A stretch of 64,000 nucleotides of DNA from Nocardia blacklockiae (lineage in GTDB: Bacteria > Actinomycetota > Actinomycetes > Mycobacteriales > Mycobacteriaceae), in contig NZ_JADLRJ010000019.1 in NCBI RefSeq assembly GCF_015477355.1, positions 1 through 64,000 of the forward strand, read 5' to 3'. The notes under the pieces are model-generated. The model did no database searches and was not told the DNA's origin. It saw nothing but the letters and a program-made list of their open reading frames with translations. A program made the translations under genes and the position numbers. This document shows, one piece after another, positions 1 to 8,445 of the stretch. How positions within the stretch are numbered: the stretch's first letter is position 1; every line of letters starts with the position of its first letter.

Positions 1-2607
1 GGCGCGGGCGCACCGCCGCCCCGGCGCGGCGGCCCGCCACCGCAGGGTGATCCGCGCGGCCCCCAACCGCCGCGCGGACCGGGCGGTCAGCCGCCCCGCC
101 GACCGGGACCGCCGCCGCCACCCGCGCAGCGCTCCGGTCCCGGAGCGCCGGATCCGGCACGAGCCACCCAGAAGCTGAGCAGGCCCGACCAGACCACCAG
201 GAAGACCTCGCTGAGCGAGGCGGTCGCCGAGCGAAACCAGCGTTCCGGCACAGCCACTCGGCCGCGCCCGGACCGCGACGGCAGCCGCCCGGCCACGGGC
301 GGTCACCGCGCGGCCGGCGGTACCACCCCGCCGTCCGGTCCGCCGCCGCGCAAGAGCGGCGGTGGCGGGTCCGGCCCGGGTGGCCGCCGCCCGCAGGCGA
401 AAAAGAAATCGCCGTGGCGGATCGTGCGGCGCGTGCTCTACGTGCTCGTGGCGCTGGCCATCGTGGTGCCCAGTGCGGTCTTCCTGGTCGCGTACACCAC
501 GGTCTCGGTACCCAAACCCGGTGACCTCAAAACCAATCAGGTCGCGTCGATCCTCGCCTCCGACGGCACCTCGGAGCTCGCGAAGATCGTGCCCGACGAC
601 GGCAACCGCACCGACGTCACCATCGACCAGATCCCGCCGCACGTGCGCAACGCGGTGATCGCGGCCGAGGACCGGGACTTCTACACCAACCCCGGCTTCT
701 CCATCTCCGGCTTCGCCCGCGCCGCGCGCGACAACGTGCTCGGCAAGGAGAGCGCCGGCGGTGGTTCGACGATCACGCAGCAGTACGTCAAGAACTCGAT
801 GGTCGGCAACCAGCGCTCGCTCACCCGTAAGATGCGCGAGCTGGTCATCTCGGCCAAGATGGCGCGGCAGTGGGGCAAGGACGACATCCTCGCCGCCTAC
901 CTCAACACCATCCCCTTCGGCCGCGGCACCTTCGGCATCGACGCGGCGGCGCACGCCTACTTCGACAAGCCGGTCCAGGAGCTGACCGTGGAGGAGGGCG
1001 CGATGCTCGCCGCCACCATCCAGCAGCCCTACGGCCTGGACCCGGAGAACAACCCGAAGGGCGCCGAGGCGCGCTGGAACTACGTGCTCGACGGCATGGT
1101 CGGCGCGGGCTCGCTCCCGGCCGCCCAGCGCAAGGGCATGGTGTATCCGCAGGTGCAGCCCTCGACCAAGGCCGGCGAGGAATCGGCCGGTTCCGGTCCC
1201 GAGGGCCTGATCAAGCGGCAGGTGCTCGCCGAACTGTCCGAGGCCGGCATCAGCGACACCCAGCTGAATACCGAGGGCCTGCAGATCACCACGACGATCG
1301 ACGCCAAGGCGCAGCAGGCCGCCGTGAACGCCGCCCAGAAGAACATGCAGGGCGAGCCGGACAACCTGCGCACCGCGGTGGTCTCGGTGGACCCGAAATC
1401 CGGTGCGGTGCGGGCCTATTACGGCGGTTCGAACGGCCAGGGCTACGACTTCGCCAACGCCGGTCTGATGCCCGGTTCGTCGTTCAAGGTGTTCGGCCTG
1501 GCGGCGAATCTCGAACTGGGCAAGCCGCTCTCGACGATGTACGACAGCTCGCCGATCACGGTGAACGGCATCAAGATCACGAACGTGGAGGGCGAGCAGT
1601 GCGGCACCTGCACCATCGCCGAAGCGCTCAAGCGGTCGCTGAACACCAGCTTCTATCGCATGGAGCTGGACATGGGCCAGAACTCGGGCCCGCAGAAGAT
1701 CGCCGCCATGGCACACAAGCTCGGCATCCCCGACACCATCCCGGGCGTCGGCAAGTCGCTGGTCGAGCCGGACGGCGGGCCGCCCAACAACGGCATCGTG
1801 CTCGGCCAGTACCAGGCCCGGCCGCTGGACATGGCCTCGGCGTACGCGACGCTGGCCGCCTCCGGCGTCTACCACAAGCCGCACTTCGTCTCGAAGGTCG
1901 TGACCGCCGACGGCCAGGTGCTGCTGGACCGCGGCGACGTCGCCGGTGAACAGCGCGTCCCGGCCGCCATCGCCGACAACGTGACCTCGGCGATGCAGCC
2001 TATCGCGGGCTGGTCGCGCCACCACGACCTGGCCGGCGGGCGCGTCTCGGCCGCCAAGACCGGTACCGCCCAGCTCGGCGACACCGGCGAGAACCGCGAC
2101 GCCTGGATGGTCGGCTACACCCCGTCGCTGTCGACGGCGGTGTGGGTGGGCACCGAGAACGGCGAGAAGCTGCGCAACGCGAGCGGGGGCATGATCTACG
2201 GTTCCGGCCTGCCGTCGGACATCTGGAAGGACACGATGGACGGGGCCCTGAAGGGCACGCCCAACGAGAACTTCCCGAAGCCGGCCCCGATCGCCGGCCA
2301 GGCGGGCGTGCCGTCGTGGACCGCGGCCTACACCCCGCCGTCGACGACGCAGGAATTCGTGCCGCCGGTGGTGGTGACTCCCTCGCAGGTGGAGATCCTG
2401 CCGGGCATCACCATTCCGGTGCCGGGCCTGGCGCCCAACCAGCAGCGCCCGCAGCAGCAACAACAGCAGCAGGGCCAAGGGCAGCAACAGGATTCGGGCC
2501 AGGGCCCGCTGCCCGGACAGCCGGTCGCGCCGTCCGGCGACCCCGCCTCGCCCGAAGGTAATCAGCAGCAGGGGACAGGGAACGGGACCTCGCCGCGGCA
2601 ACGGTAG
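1..2607 (+). CDS. ponA1: Class A penicillin-binding protein (5' end outside window)
   Basis: Bifunctional peptidoglycan glycosyltransferase/transpeptidase. The frame is open from base 1, so the start lies upstream; 868 residues are visible. A Pro/Gly/Arg-rich cytoplasmic tail (about 1-140) precedes one membrane span (about 143-163). The GT51 domain shows EDRDF (223-227) and GGSTITQQ. The transpeptidase domain shows SSFK (nucleophile Ser493), SLN (546-548) and KTG (686-688). A Pro/Gln-rich tail closes the protein. A GTG at 424 is only an internal codon at the start of the membrane span. A GT87 membrane protein follows 11 bp downstream, as Rv0051 follows ponA1 (Rv0050) in M. tuberculosis. The symbol rests on family and synteny. 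Confidence 0.95.
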   Translation, partial: GAGAPPPRRGGPPPQGDPRGPQPPRGPGGQPPRRPGPPPPPAQRSGPGAPDPARATQKLSRPDQTTRKTSLSEAVAERNQRSGTATRPRPDRDGSRPATGGHRAAGGTTPPSGPPPRKSGGGGSGPGGRRPQAKKKSPWRIVRRVLYVLVALAIVVPSAVFLVAYTTVSVPKPGDLKTNQVASILASDGTSELAKIVPDDGNRTDVTIDQIPPHVRNAVIAAEDRDFYTNPGFSISGFARAARDNVLGKESAGGGSTITQQYVKNSMVGNQRSLTRKMRELVISAKMARQWGKDDILAAYLNTIPFGRGTFGIDAAAHAYFDKPVQELTVEEGAMLAATIQQPYGLDPENNPKGAEARWNYVLDGMVGAGSLPAAQRKGMVYPQVQPSTKAGEESAGSGPEGLIKRQVLAELSEAGISDTQLNTEGLQITTTIDAKAQQAAVNAAQKNMQGEPDNLRTAVVSVDPKSGAVRAYYGGSNGQGYDFANAGLMPGSSFKVFGLAANLELGKPLSTMYDSSPITVNGIKITNVEGEQCGTCTIAEALKRSLNTSFYRMELDMGQNSGPQKIAAMAHKLGIPDTIPGVGKSLVEPDGGPPNNGIVLGQYQARPLDMASAYATLAASGVYHKPHFVSKVVTADGQVLLDRGDVAGEQRVPAAIADNVTSAMQPIAGWSRHHDLAGGRVSAAKTGTAQLGDTGENRDAWMVGYTPSLSTAVWVGTENGEKLRNASGGMIYGSGLPSDIWKDTMDGALKGTPNENFPKPAPIAGQAGVPSWTAAYTPPSTTQEFVPPVVVTPSQVEILPGITIPVPGLAPNQQRPQQQQQQQGQGQQQDSGQGPLPGQPVAPSGDPASPEGNQQQGTGNGTSPRQR

Positions 2608-2618
2608 CCTCGGACGCC

Positions 2619-4319
2619 GTGATCGAGCAGCAATTGGCGCACCCCCCGGCCACCGGGGACGCGGAAGCCGACGACACACGCGGCTACGCGTCTCCGGCGC
2701 CGCCGGCGCCGGACCCGAGGTCGGCCGACCGGCGGGACAAACCCAGCCGCACCGATTCGCTGACCTCGCAATTGTCCACGATGATCGGCGGTCCGGTCGG
2801 TGACCACGCGCTGATCGGCCGTGCCCGCTTCTGGACGCCGCTGCGGGTGCTGCTCGCGTTCGCGGTGCTGTTCCTGGCGCTGAGCTGGGCCGGGAAGGCG
2901 GGTTGCCTGCAGCAGACCTCCGACGGCTCGGGCGGCCTGACCCTGGACTGGAACAACGGCCGCCAGTACGTGGCCATGTGCTACTCCGACACCGTGCCGC
3001 TCTACGGCGCCGAGCACCTCGACGAGGGCGCGTTCCCGTACAAGAAGCAGTGGACCGAATACGGCGCCGACGGCAAGCCGCAGACCCGGTACATGGAGTA
3101 TCCGGTGCTGTCGGGCCTCTACCAGTACGCCGCGATGGAGGTGGCCGTCGCCTGGCAGCAGCTGCGGCTGCCCGCGGCGTTGCCGGTGGTGGTGTATTTC
3201 AATGTCGCGGTCGTCGGTCTGGCGATGGCATGGCTGGTGACGGTGTGGGCGTCGGCGCGGCTGTCCGGGCGCCGGGTCTGGGATGCGGGGCTGGTGGCGC
3301 TGTCGCCGCTGGTGCTGGTGCACGCGTTCACCAATTTCGACGCGCTGGCAACGGCTTTCGCGGCCACCGGCCTGCTCGCCTGGTCGCGGCGGCGGCCGGT
3401 GCTGGCGGGCGTGCTGCTCGGGTTGGGCGGGGCGGCGAAGCTGTATCCGCTGCTGCTGCTCGGCCCGATCCTGGTGCTGTGCCTGCGCGCCGACGGCCGC
3501 CACCGGCTGACCGGCCTGCGCGAGCGGCTCCGGGACCGCCACGGGATCGGGCACGGCCTGCGCGAGTACCTCGCCGACGCGCAGCTGAGCCCGCTGCGGT
3601 CGGCCGGGCTGGCGACCGCCGCGGCGGCCGGATCCTGGCTGCTGGTGAATCTGCCCGTCCTGCTGCCGTTCCCGGCCGGCTGGCGCGAGTTCTTCCGGCT
3701 CAACACCGAGCGCCACGCCGATCCGGACTCGATCTACAACGTGATCACCTCGTTCACCGGGTGGGCGGGCTTCGACGGACCGCTGACCGCGGCGGAGACC
3801 CCGAGCGTGCTGAACCTGGTGTCGCTGTTGCTGTTCGCGGGCGCCTGCGCGGCGATCGCCTACCTCGCGCTGACCGCGCCGCGCCGACCGCGGGCGGCGC
3901 AGCTGATGTTCCTGGTGGTGGCCGCGTTCCTGCTGACCAACAAGGTGTGGAGCCCGCAGTACTCGCTGTGGCTGGTGCCGCTGGCGGTGCTCGCGCTGCC
4001 GCATCGCCGAATCCTGCTGGCGTGGATGACGATCGACGCGCTGGTGTGGTTCCCGCGCATGTACTACTACCTCGGCACCGACAAGAAGGGCGTGCCCGAG
4101 CAGTGGTTCACGGGCACCGTCGTCCTCCGCGACCTAGCCGTACTCGCCTTGTGCACGTTGATCGTCCGGCAGATCTACCGCCCCGCCGAGGACCCGGTCC
4201 GCGGCGACGGCGTCGACGACCCGGTAGGCGGCGTCCTCGACCGCGCCCCCGACCCGCTGCTCCCCTGGCTACCCCCGTTCCTGCAACCCCGCCCCGTGAA
4301 CTCCCCCGCCCGAGCCTGA
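2619..4319 (+). CDS. GT87-family polyprenyl-phosphate-mannose-type mannosyltransferase (Rv0051-like)
   Basis: A 566-residue integral membrane protein with a soluble N-terminal stretch (about 70 residues) and roughly ten hydrophobic segments. GT87 enzymes transfer mannose from polyprenyl-phosphate donors on the outer membrane face; the acceptor here is unknown. The motif EYPVLSGLY near residue 160, late in a large loop after the first span, also occurs in the second GT87 gene at 8446-9813. The start is GTG, 11 bp after the ponA1 stop, so the two genes are probably co-transcribed. Length and position match Rv0051 (about 560 residues). Family assignment is confident, substrate is not. Confidence 0.85.
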   Translation: MIEQQLAHPPATGDAEADDTRGYASPAPPAPDPRSADRRDKPSRTDSLTSQLSTMIGGPVGDHALIGRARFWTPLRVLLAFAVLFLALSWAGKAGCLQQTSDGSGGLTLDWNNGRQYVAMCYSDTVPLYGAEHLDEGAFPYKKQWTEYGADGKPQTRYMEYPVLSGLYQYAAMEVAVAWQQLRLPAALPVVVYFNVAVVGLAMAWLVTVWASARLSGRRVWDAGLVALSPLVLVHAFTNFDALATAFAATGLLAWSRRRPVLAGVLLGLGGAAKLYPLLLLGPILVLCLRADGRHRLTGLRERLRDRHGIGHGLREYLADAQLSPLRSAGLATAAAAGSWLLVNLPVLLPFPAGWREFFRLNTERHADPDSIYNVITSFTGWAGFDGPLTAAETPSVLNLVSLLLFAGACAAIAYLALTAPRRPRAAQLMFLVVAAFLLTNKVWSPQYSLWLVPLAVLALPHRRILLAWMTIDALVWFPRMYYYLGTDKKGVPEQWFTGTVVLRDLAVLALCTLIVRQIYRPAEDPVRGDGVDDPVGGVLDRAPDPLLPWLPPFLQPRPVNSPARA

Positions 4320-4417
4320 CAGCCTCCGAGGTCGGTTCGGCTGGAGCGCAGGTGGTTTGCGACTTTCGGGGACGGGTGGACCTGGCGTCGGCTGATGGTG
4401 CTGGCAAGATCACCGCT

Positions 4418-5173
4418 ATGACCTCTCTGAGTGACAAGGCCGCCACGTTCCTCGCCCTGCATCGGCCCGGCGACCCGGTGGTGCTGCCGACGGTCTGGGA
4501 TGCCTGGTCGGCGGGGCTGGTGCAGGAGGCCGGGTTCGCGGCACTCACCATCGGCAGCCACCCGCTGGCGGACTCGGTGGGCAAGGCCGACCAGGAGGGG
4601 ATGGATTTCTCCGCGGACGTGCTGCGCCGGGTGCGCGAGATCACCTCGGCCGTCGACATTCCCGTCTCCGTCGATTTGGAATCCGGATACGGGCAGGAGC
4701 CCGCGCGGCTGATCGAGGGTCTGCTGGAGGCGGGCGCGGTCGGCTTCAATCTGGAGGACACCGTGCACGCGGAGGGCGGCCGCCTGCGCGAGCCGCAGGA
4801 GCACGCCGACCTCGTCGGTGCCCTGCGCCGCGCGGCCGACGCCACCGACGTGCACGTGGTGATCAACGCCCGCACCGATCTGCTGCTGCGTCAGATCGGC
4901 GACGCCGAGGACCGGCTCGACCGCGCCATCGCCCGGCTGCGCCTGGCCGCCGAGGCCGGCGCCGACGTGCTGTACCCCGTCGGCCGCCACGAGCCCGCCG
5001 ACCAGCGCCGCCTGTGCACCGAACTCCCCTTGCCGATCAACGCCATCGGCCTCCCCGACCAAGACGAGCGCCCCACCTTCGCCGACCTCGGCGTGGCCCG
5101 CATCAGCTTCGGCCCGTTCCTCCAGCGCACCCTGTCCACCGAGGTGAACCGCCTGCTCGCACGCTGGAGCTGA
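4418..5173 (+). CDS. Isocitrate lyase/PEP mutase-family protein
   Basis: A 251-residue TIM-barrel protein of the isocitrate lyase/phosphoenolpyruvate mutase superfamily, whose members make or break C-C or C-P bonds next to a carboxylate with Mg2+. The strand motifs are in order: LPTVWDAWSAG near 20, VDLESGYG near 88, GFNLEDTVH near 108 and INARTD near 148. The usual family signature is D-x-D/E-x-GYG followed by NxED. The ATG at 4418 begins the conserved N-terminus, although the frame is open much further upstream. It is an accessory gene inserted between ponA1-GT87 and rpsF. The true substrate cannot be read; 2-methylisocitrate-like or oxaloacetate-like substrates are possible. Confidence 0.8.
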   Translation: MTSLSDKAATFLALHRPGDPVVLPTVWDAWSAGLVQEAGFAALTIGSHPLADSVGKADQEGMDFSADVLRRVREITSAVDIPVSVDLESGYGQEPARLIEGLLEAGAVGFNLEDTVHAEGGRLREPQEHADLVGALRRAADATDVHVVINARTDLLLRQIGDAEDRLDRAIARLRLAAEAGADVLYPVGRHEPADQRRLCTELPLPINAIGLPDQDERPTFADLGVARISFGPFLQRTLSTEVNRLLARWS

Positions 5174-5248
5174 ACCGGCCCCAACGGTGCGCCGCACCGC
5201 GTGGTGAGTGGTCACCCTTCGGATCACGCGGCGCGGGTTGCTTTTTCG

Positions 5249-6340
5249 TCAGGCCGCGGACGTGGCGGACGCGGCGGTCCAGGACGGGTAGTCGCTGTAG
5301 CCCTCGGCGGTGCGGCCGTAGAGCACCTCTTCGCGGATCGGGGCGAGCGGCAGATCGTGCGTGATGCGGTGCACCAGATCGGGATTGGCGATGAAGGCGC
5401 GGCCGAACGACACCAGGTCGGCGTGGCCGGCCCGGAGCGTGCGCTCGGCGGCCTCGGCCGAGGTGGGTGCGCGGTTCTCGCCGACGTTGGCGATCAAGGT
5501 GCCGTGCCAGCGCGGGCGCAGGTCCGCGAGGGCGGGGTAGTCGTCGTTGTCGGTGAGGTGCAGGTAGGCCAGGTCCCGGCGGTCCAGTTCGGCGACCAGG
5601 GCGCGATACAGCGGAGCCGGATCCTGTTCGCGCATACCGAACTGCGGATTTCCCGGCGACAGGCGGATCGCCGTGCGCCGCGAACCGACCTGCGCCACAA
5701 CGGCATCGGTGACCTCCAGGGCGAAGCGCATCCGGTTGGCCGGTGTGCCGCCGTACTCGTCGTCGCGGAGATTGGTGTTGTCGGCGAGGAACTGGTGCAC
5801 CAGATAGCTGTTCGCGGCGTGGATCTCGACGCCGTCGAAGCCCGCGTCGACGGCGTTGCGCGCGGCCGCGGCGTAATGCCGCACCGCCGCTTCGATGTCG
5901 GCCCGCGTCATGGCGCGCGGGGTGAGCGACTCCGCCTTGCCGCCGTCGATCAGGTGCAGCACGTCGCCGTCGGAGACCGCGGACGGCCCGGCCGGCAGCG
6001 AACCATCGATGCGGGCCAGCGGATGCCCCTTGCGCCCGCCGTGCATGAGCTGGGCGAAGATTCGGCCTCCGGCGGCATGCACCGATGCGGTCACCCGGCG
6101 CCAGGCGGCCACGTGCTCGGGGGTCTGCAAGCCCGGCACCCAGGCCTCGCTCTGCCCGCTGGAATGCGGCCAGATCCCTTCGGTGACAATCAATCCCGCC
6201 GACGCGCGCTGACTGTAGTAGTCGGCGACATCCGCCGTGGGCGAACCGTCGGCGTGCGAGCGCAGGCGGGTCATCGGGGCCATCACCACGCGGTTGGGCA
6301 GCGTGAGATGCGGGGCGCGGTATTCGGTCAGCAGCTTCAT
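5249..6340 (-). CDS. Old yellow enzyme-type ene-reductase (NADH:flavin oxidoreductase)
   Basis: A 363-residue FMN-dependent ene-reductase that reduces activated C=C bonds such as enones, nitroalkenes and electrophilic toxins. It has the substrate-binding pair HAAN (His174, Asn177), the FMN-barrel start NRVVMAPMTRLR and the conserved DNTNLRDDEYGG segment. The ATG at 6340 is chosen over a longer frame because the conserved barrel starts there and a MerR operator lies immediately upstream. The gene is divergent from a MerR regulator (6389-6757) with 48 bp between starts, so induction by an electrophile through that regulator is likely (inference). Confidence 0.9.
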   Translation of the reverse strand: MKLLTEYRAPHLTLPNRVVMAPMTRLRSHADGSPTADVADYYSQRASAGLIVTEGIWPHSSGQSEAWVPGLQTPEHVAAWRRVTASVHAAGGRIFAQLMHGGRKGHPLARIDGSLPAGPSAVSDGDVLHLIDGGKAESLTPRAMTRADIEAAVRHYAAAARNAVDAGFDGVEIHAANSYLVHQFLADNTNLRDDEYGGTPANRMRFALEVTDAVVAQVGSRRTAIRLSPGNPQFGMREQDPAPLYRALVAELDRRDLAYLHLTDNDDYPALADLRPRWHGTLIANVGENRAPTSAEAAERTLRAGHADLVSFGRAFIANPDLVHRITHDLPLAPIREEVLYGRTAEGYSDYPSWTAASATSAA

Positions 6341-6354
6341 GCGCGTACCGTAAA

Positions 6355-6374
6355 ACCTAACATCAATGTCAGGT
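6355..6374. promoter_or_regulatory. MerR operator palindrome
   Basis: The sequence ACCTAACAT-CA-ATGTCAGGT lies in the 48 bp shared promoter of the old yellow enzyme and MerR genes. The arms match in 8 of 9 positions. Its form is typical of MerR/SoxR sites, which sit in an over-long -35/-10 spacer. It is the obvious binding site for the adjacent MerR protein and would control both directions. Confidence 0.65.
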
Positions 6375-6388
6375 GCAAGGAGCGACCC

Positions 6389-6757
6389 GTGCGAATCGGT
6401 GAACTGGCGCAACGTACCGGGGTGAGTGTGCGCTCGCTGCGCTACTACGAGGAGCAGAACCTACTGTCCTCCACCCGCACCCCCGGCGGCCAGCGCGACT
6501 ACCCGGAATCGGCCGTCGACCGAGTGGTCCGCATCCAGGAGCTGTTCGCGGCGGGCCTGCACAGCCGCACCATAGCCGAACTCCTCCCCTGCATCCACGA
6601 CACCGACGGCACCCCCAGCGCCCTCGCCACCCCCTGGCTCACCGAAACCCTCGCCGCCGAACGCGCCCGGATCGAAGACTCCATCAAGGACCTGCGCCGC
6701 GCCCGCGAGGTCCTCGACGGCGTCCTCCGCGCCGCCGAGGGCCGCCCGGCCGATTGA
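6389..6757 (+). CDS. MerR-family transcriptional regulator
   Basis: A 122-residue protein starting MRIGELAQRTGVSVRSLRYY, the standard MerR winged helix (about 1-70). A long dimerisation helix follows near 80-118 (LAAERARIEDSI, LRRAREVLDGVL). It has no metal-binding cysteine cluster like MerR or ZntR; the cysteine at residue 69 stands alone, so an organic or electrophilic inducer is more likely than a metal. GTG start at 6389. It is divergent from the old yellow enzyme gene and shares a palindromic operator with it, so it probably controls that gene and itself. Confidence 0.9.
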   Translation: MRIGELAQRTGVSVRSLRYYEEQNLLSSTRTPGGQRDYPESAVDRVVRIQELFAAGLHSRTIAELLPCIHDTDGTPSALATPWLTETLAAERARIEDSIKDLRRAREVLDGVLRAAEGRPAD

Positions 6758-6820
6758 CGTGATATCCGACCCTGCCGTTTGTTCGGATGCGGTCATTCGG
6801 ACAGCGAGGCCGGGATGCGA

Positions 6821-7756
6821 TCAGCGAACCGCGAGACGTTGTGCGCGAGTGCCATCCCCGAGATTCGTAGCGCTTTCCGGGGCCTCGCGCGGCACCCTCC
6901 CGGACCGCAACGACGCCAGCACCATGCCGAGCACGCCCACCGCGAGACCGGCAATCGTCAACGGCCGCAACGGCTGATCGATCAGCGCCCACGCCAGCAC
7001 GGCGGTGACGGCGGGCGTGGCGAAGAACAGCTTGCCGACCCGGGTGGTGTCCCAGCGTCGCAGCATGGCGTTGAGCAGCAGGAACGCGCCCATGGAGTTG
7101 ATCAGCACCATCCAGACCATGGCGCCGGCGAAGCGACCGGGGTCCGAGACGTGGAAGTCGTTGTGCGCCACCACCACCAGCCCCGCGACCGGCGCGCTGG
7201 CGAGGACGTGCACGGCCGTCGCGCTGCGGGAGTCGATCGCCGGTGTGAATCGCTTCTGATACACCGTGCCCAGGCTCAGCCCGAGCAGCCCGGCGACGCA
7301 CAGCACCAACCCCGCCACGGAGAACGCGGACTGATCCACCACGGCCAGCCCGACCCCGATCCCGCCGACCCCGAATCCCAGCCACTGCCGCACAGTGACC
7401 TGTTCACCGAGCACCCGCCCGGCGAACAACGCGATCACCACCGGATTCAGGCCCTGCACCAGCGAGATCACCGCGGCCGAGACATGTTCGGCCATCGCCG
7501 TGTAGAACGCAGCGAACTGCACCAGTTGCATCAGCAGCCCCGCGACCACGGCATGCCCCAGCTCAGCACCGCGCGGGCGACGCGCGCCCACCGCCAGCGC
7601 GTACAGCGTGAGAGCGATTGCCGCGGTACCGAATCGGACGAACAGCACCAAGAACGGCGGCGCGGCACCCACGCCGATGACGCCGGCGATGAACGCACTG
7701 CTCCACATCACCACGAAGGCCACGGGCGCGGCCGTGTCCATCAGACGATTCTTCAC
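6821..7756 (-). CDS. EamA/DMT-family exporter
   Basis: A 311-residue polytopic membrane protein with about ten spans arranged as two EamA repeats. Features are the N-terminal WSSAFIAG segment, ISLVQGLNPVVIALFAG at the end of repeat one, and INSMGAFLLLNAMLRRW in repeat two. Members export amino acids, nucleobases or small metabolites. The GTG at 7756 is preferred over an upstream GTG at 7777 because GGGAGG lies about 6 bp before it. The gene is divergent from a CGNR zinc-finger gene, with two identical palindromes between them. Substrate unknown. Confidence 0.85.
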   Translation of the reverse strand: MKNRLMDTAAPVAFVVMWSSAFIAGVIGVGAAPPFLVLFVRFGTAAIALTLYALAVGARRPRGAELGHAVVAGLLMQLVQFAAFYTAMAEHVSAAVISLVQGLNPVVIALFAGRVLGEQVTVRQWLGFGVGGIGVGLAVVDQSAFSVAGLVLCVAGLLGLSLGTVYQKRFTPAIDSRSATAVHVLASAPVAGLVVVAHNDFHVSDPGRFAGAMVWMVLINSMGAFLLLNAMLRRWDTTRVGKLFFATPAVTAVLAWALIDQPLRPLTIAGLAVGVLGMVLASLRSGRVPREAPESATNLGDGTRAQRLAVR

Positions 7757-7769
7757 CGGACCTCCCGAG

Positions 7770-7790
7770 GTAACCACTTAGACCGGTTAC
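7770..7790. promoter_or_regulatory. Operator copy 1, GTAACC-N9-GGTTAC
   Basis: A perfect 6-bp inverted repeat with a 9-bp spacer in the divergent promoter between the EamA exporter and the CGNR protein. A second copy with the same arms and spacer starts exactly 40 bp further on, so both lie on the same face of the helix. A dimeric regulator, probably the CGNR protein, is the inferred ligand. Confidence 0.65.
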
Positions 7791-7809
7791 TACCGTCGCA
7801 GTCGCGGAC

Positions 7810-7830
7810 GTAACCTGTCAAGGCGGTTAC
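7810..7830. promoter_or_regulatory. Operator copy 2, GTAACC-N9-GGTTAC
   Basis: The second copy of the palindrome, with identical arms and a 9-bp spacer of unrelated sequence. It lies 10 bp before the GTG start of the CGNR gene and just upstream of its ribosome binding site GGAGG, a position suited to autorepression. Confidence 0.65.
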
Positions 7831-7840
7831 TATCGGAGGC

Positions 7841-8380
7841 GTGTTCACTTTCGTCAGCGGCAACCTGGCGCTGGACTTCGCCGGCACGGTCAATGCCCGG
7901 ACCACCGAGTACCTGGATCGGCTGACCACGCCCGCGGACCTGGCCCGCTGGCTGCGCGAGGCCGGCGTGCTCGACGCCGCCCCCGACTGCGACGAGACCG
8001 CGCTGCGGCGTGCCGTCGAGGTGCGCGAGGCCGGCTACCGCTCGGCCCTGGCCGCCATGCACGGCGAGCCGCCCGCACCCGCCGACCGCACCGTGCTCAA
8101 CGAGGCCGCACGCGCCGACACGCCGGTCGTCACCCTGCGCGCGGACGGCTCGATACACCGCACCGGCACCGTGCCCGCCGCCCTCGCGGCCGTGGCCCGC
8201 TCCGCGATCGAACTCCTCGGCGGCCCCGACCGCGAACGCATCAGGCAGTGCGGCCGCGACACCTGCACCCGGCTCTACGTCGACACCTCACGCGGCGGCA
8301 CCCGGCGCTGGTGCGATATGGCCCGGTGCGGCAATCGCGCGAAGAGCGCCGCCTTCCGAGCCCGGCACGGTGGGGTGTGA
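7841..8380 (+). CDS. CGNR zinc-finger protein with ABATE domain (putative regulator)
   Basis: A 179-residue protein with an N-terminal ABATE (DUF1470) domain (GNLALDF at 7-13) and a C-terminal CGNR zinc finger. Four zinc ligands are visible: Cys137, Cys142, Cys158 and Cys163, followed by GNRAK. The finger is thought to bind DNA and the ABATE domain to sense a ligand. GTG start at 7841 with GGAGG just upstream. Divergent from an EamA exporter; the twin palindromes in the shared promoter suggest that it represses itself and the exporter. The gene pairing and operators are seen; the regulatory role is inferred. Confidence 0.85.
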   Translation: MFTFVSGNLALDFAGTVNARTTEYLDRLTTPADLARWLREAGVLDAAPDCDETALRRAVEVREAGYRSALAAMHGEPPAPADRTVLNEAARADTPVVTLRADGSIHRTGTVPAALAAVARSAIELLGGPDRERIRQCGRDTCTRLYVDTSRGGTRRWCDMARCGNRAKSAAFRARHGGV

Positions 8381-8445
8381 CCGAACGTCGAACCCGTTGC
8401 GGCCCGGCGGTTTCGCGATGAACTCGGCGCGCCGGCGAGGTCGTC

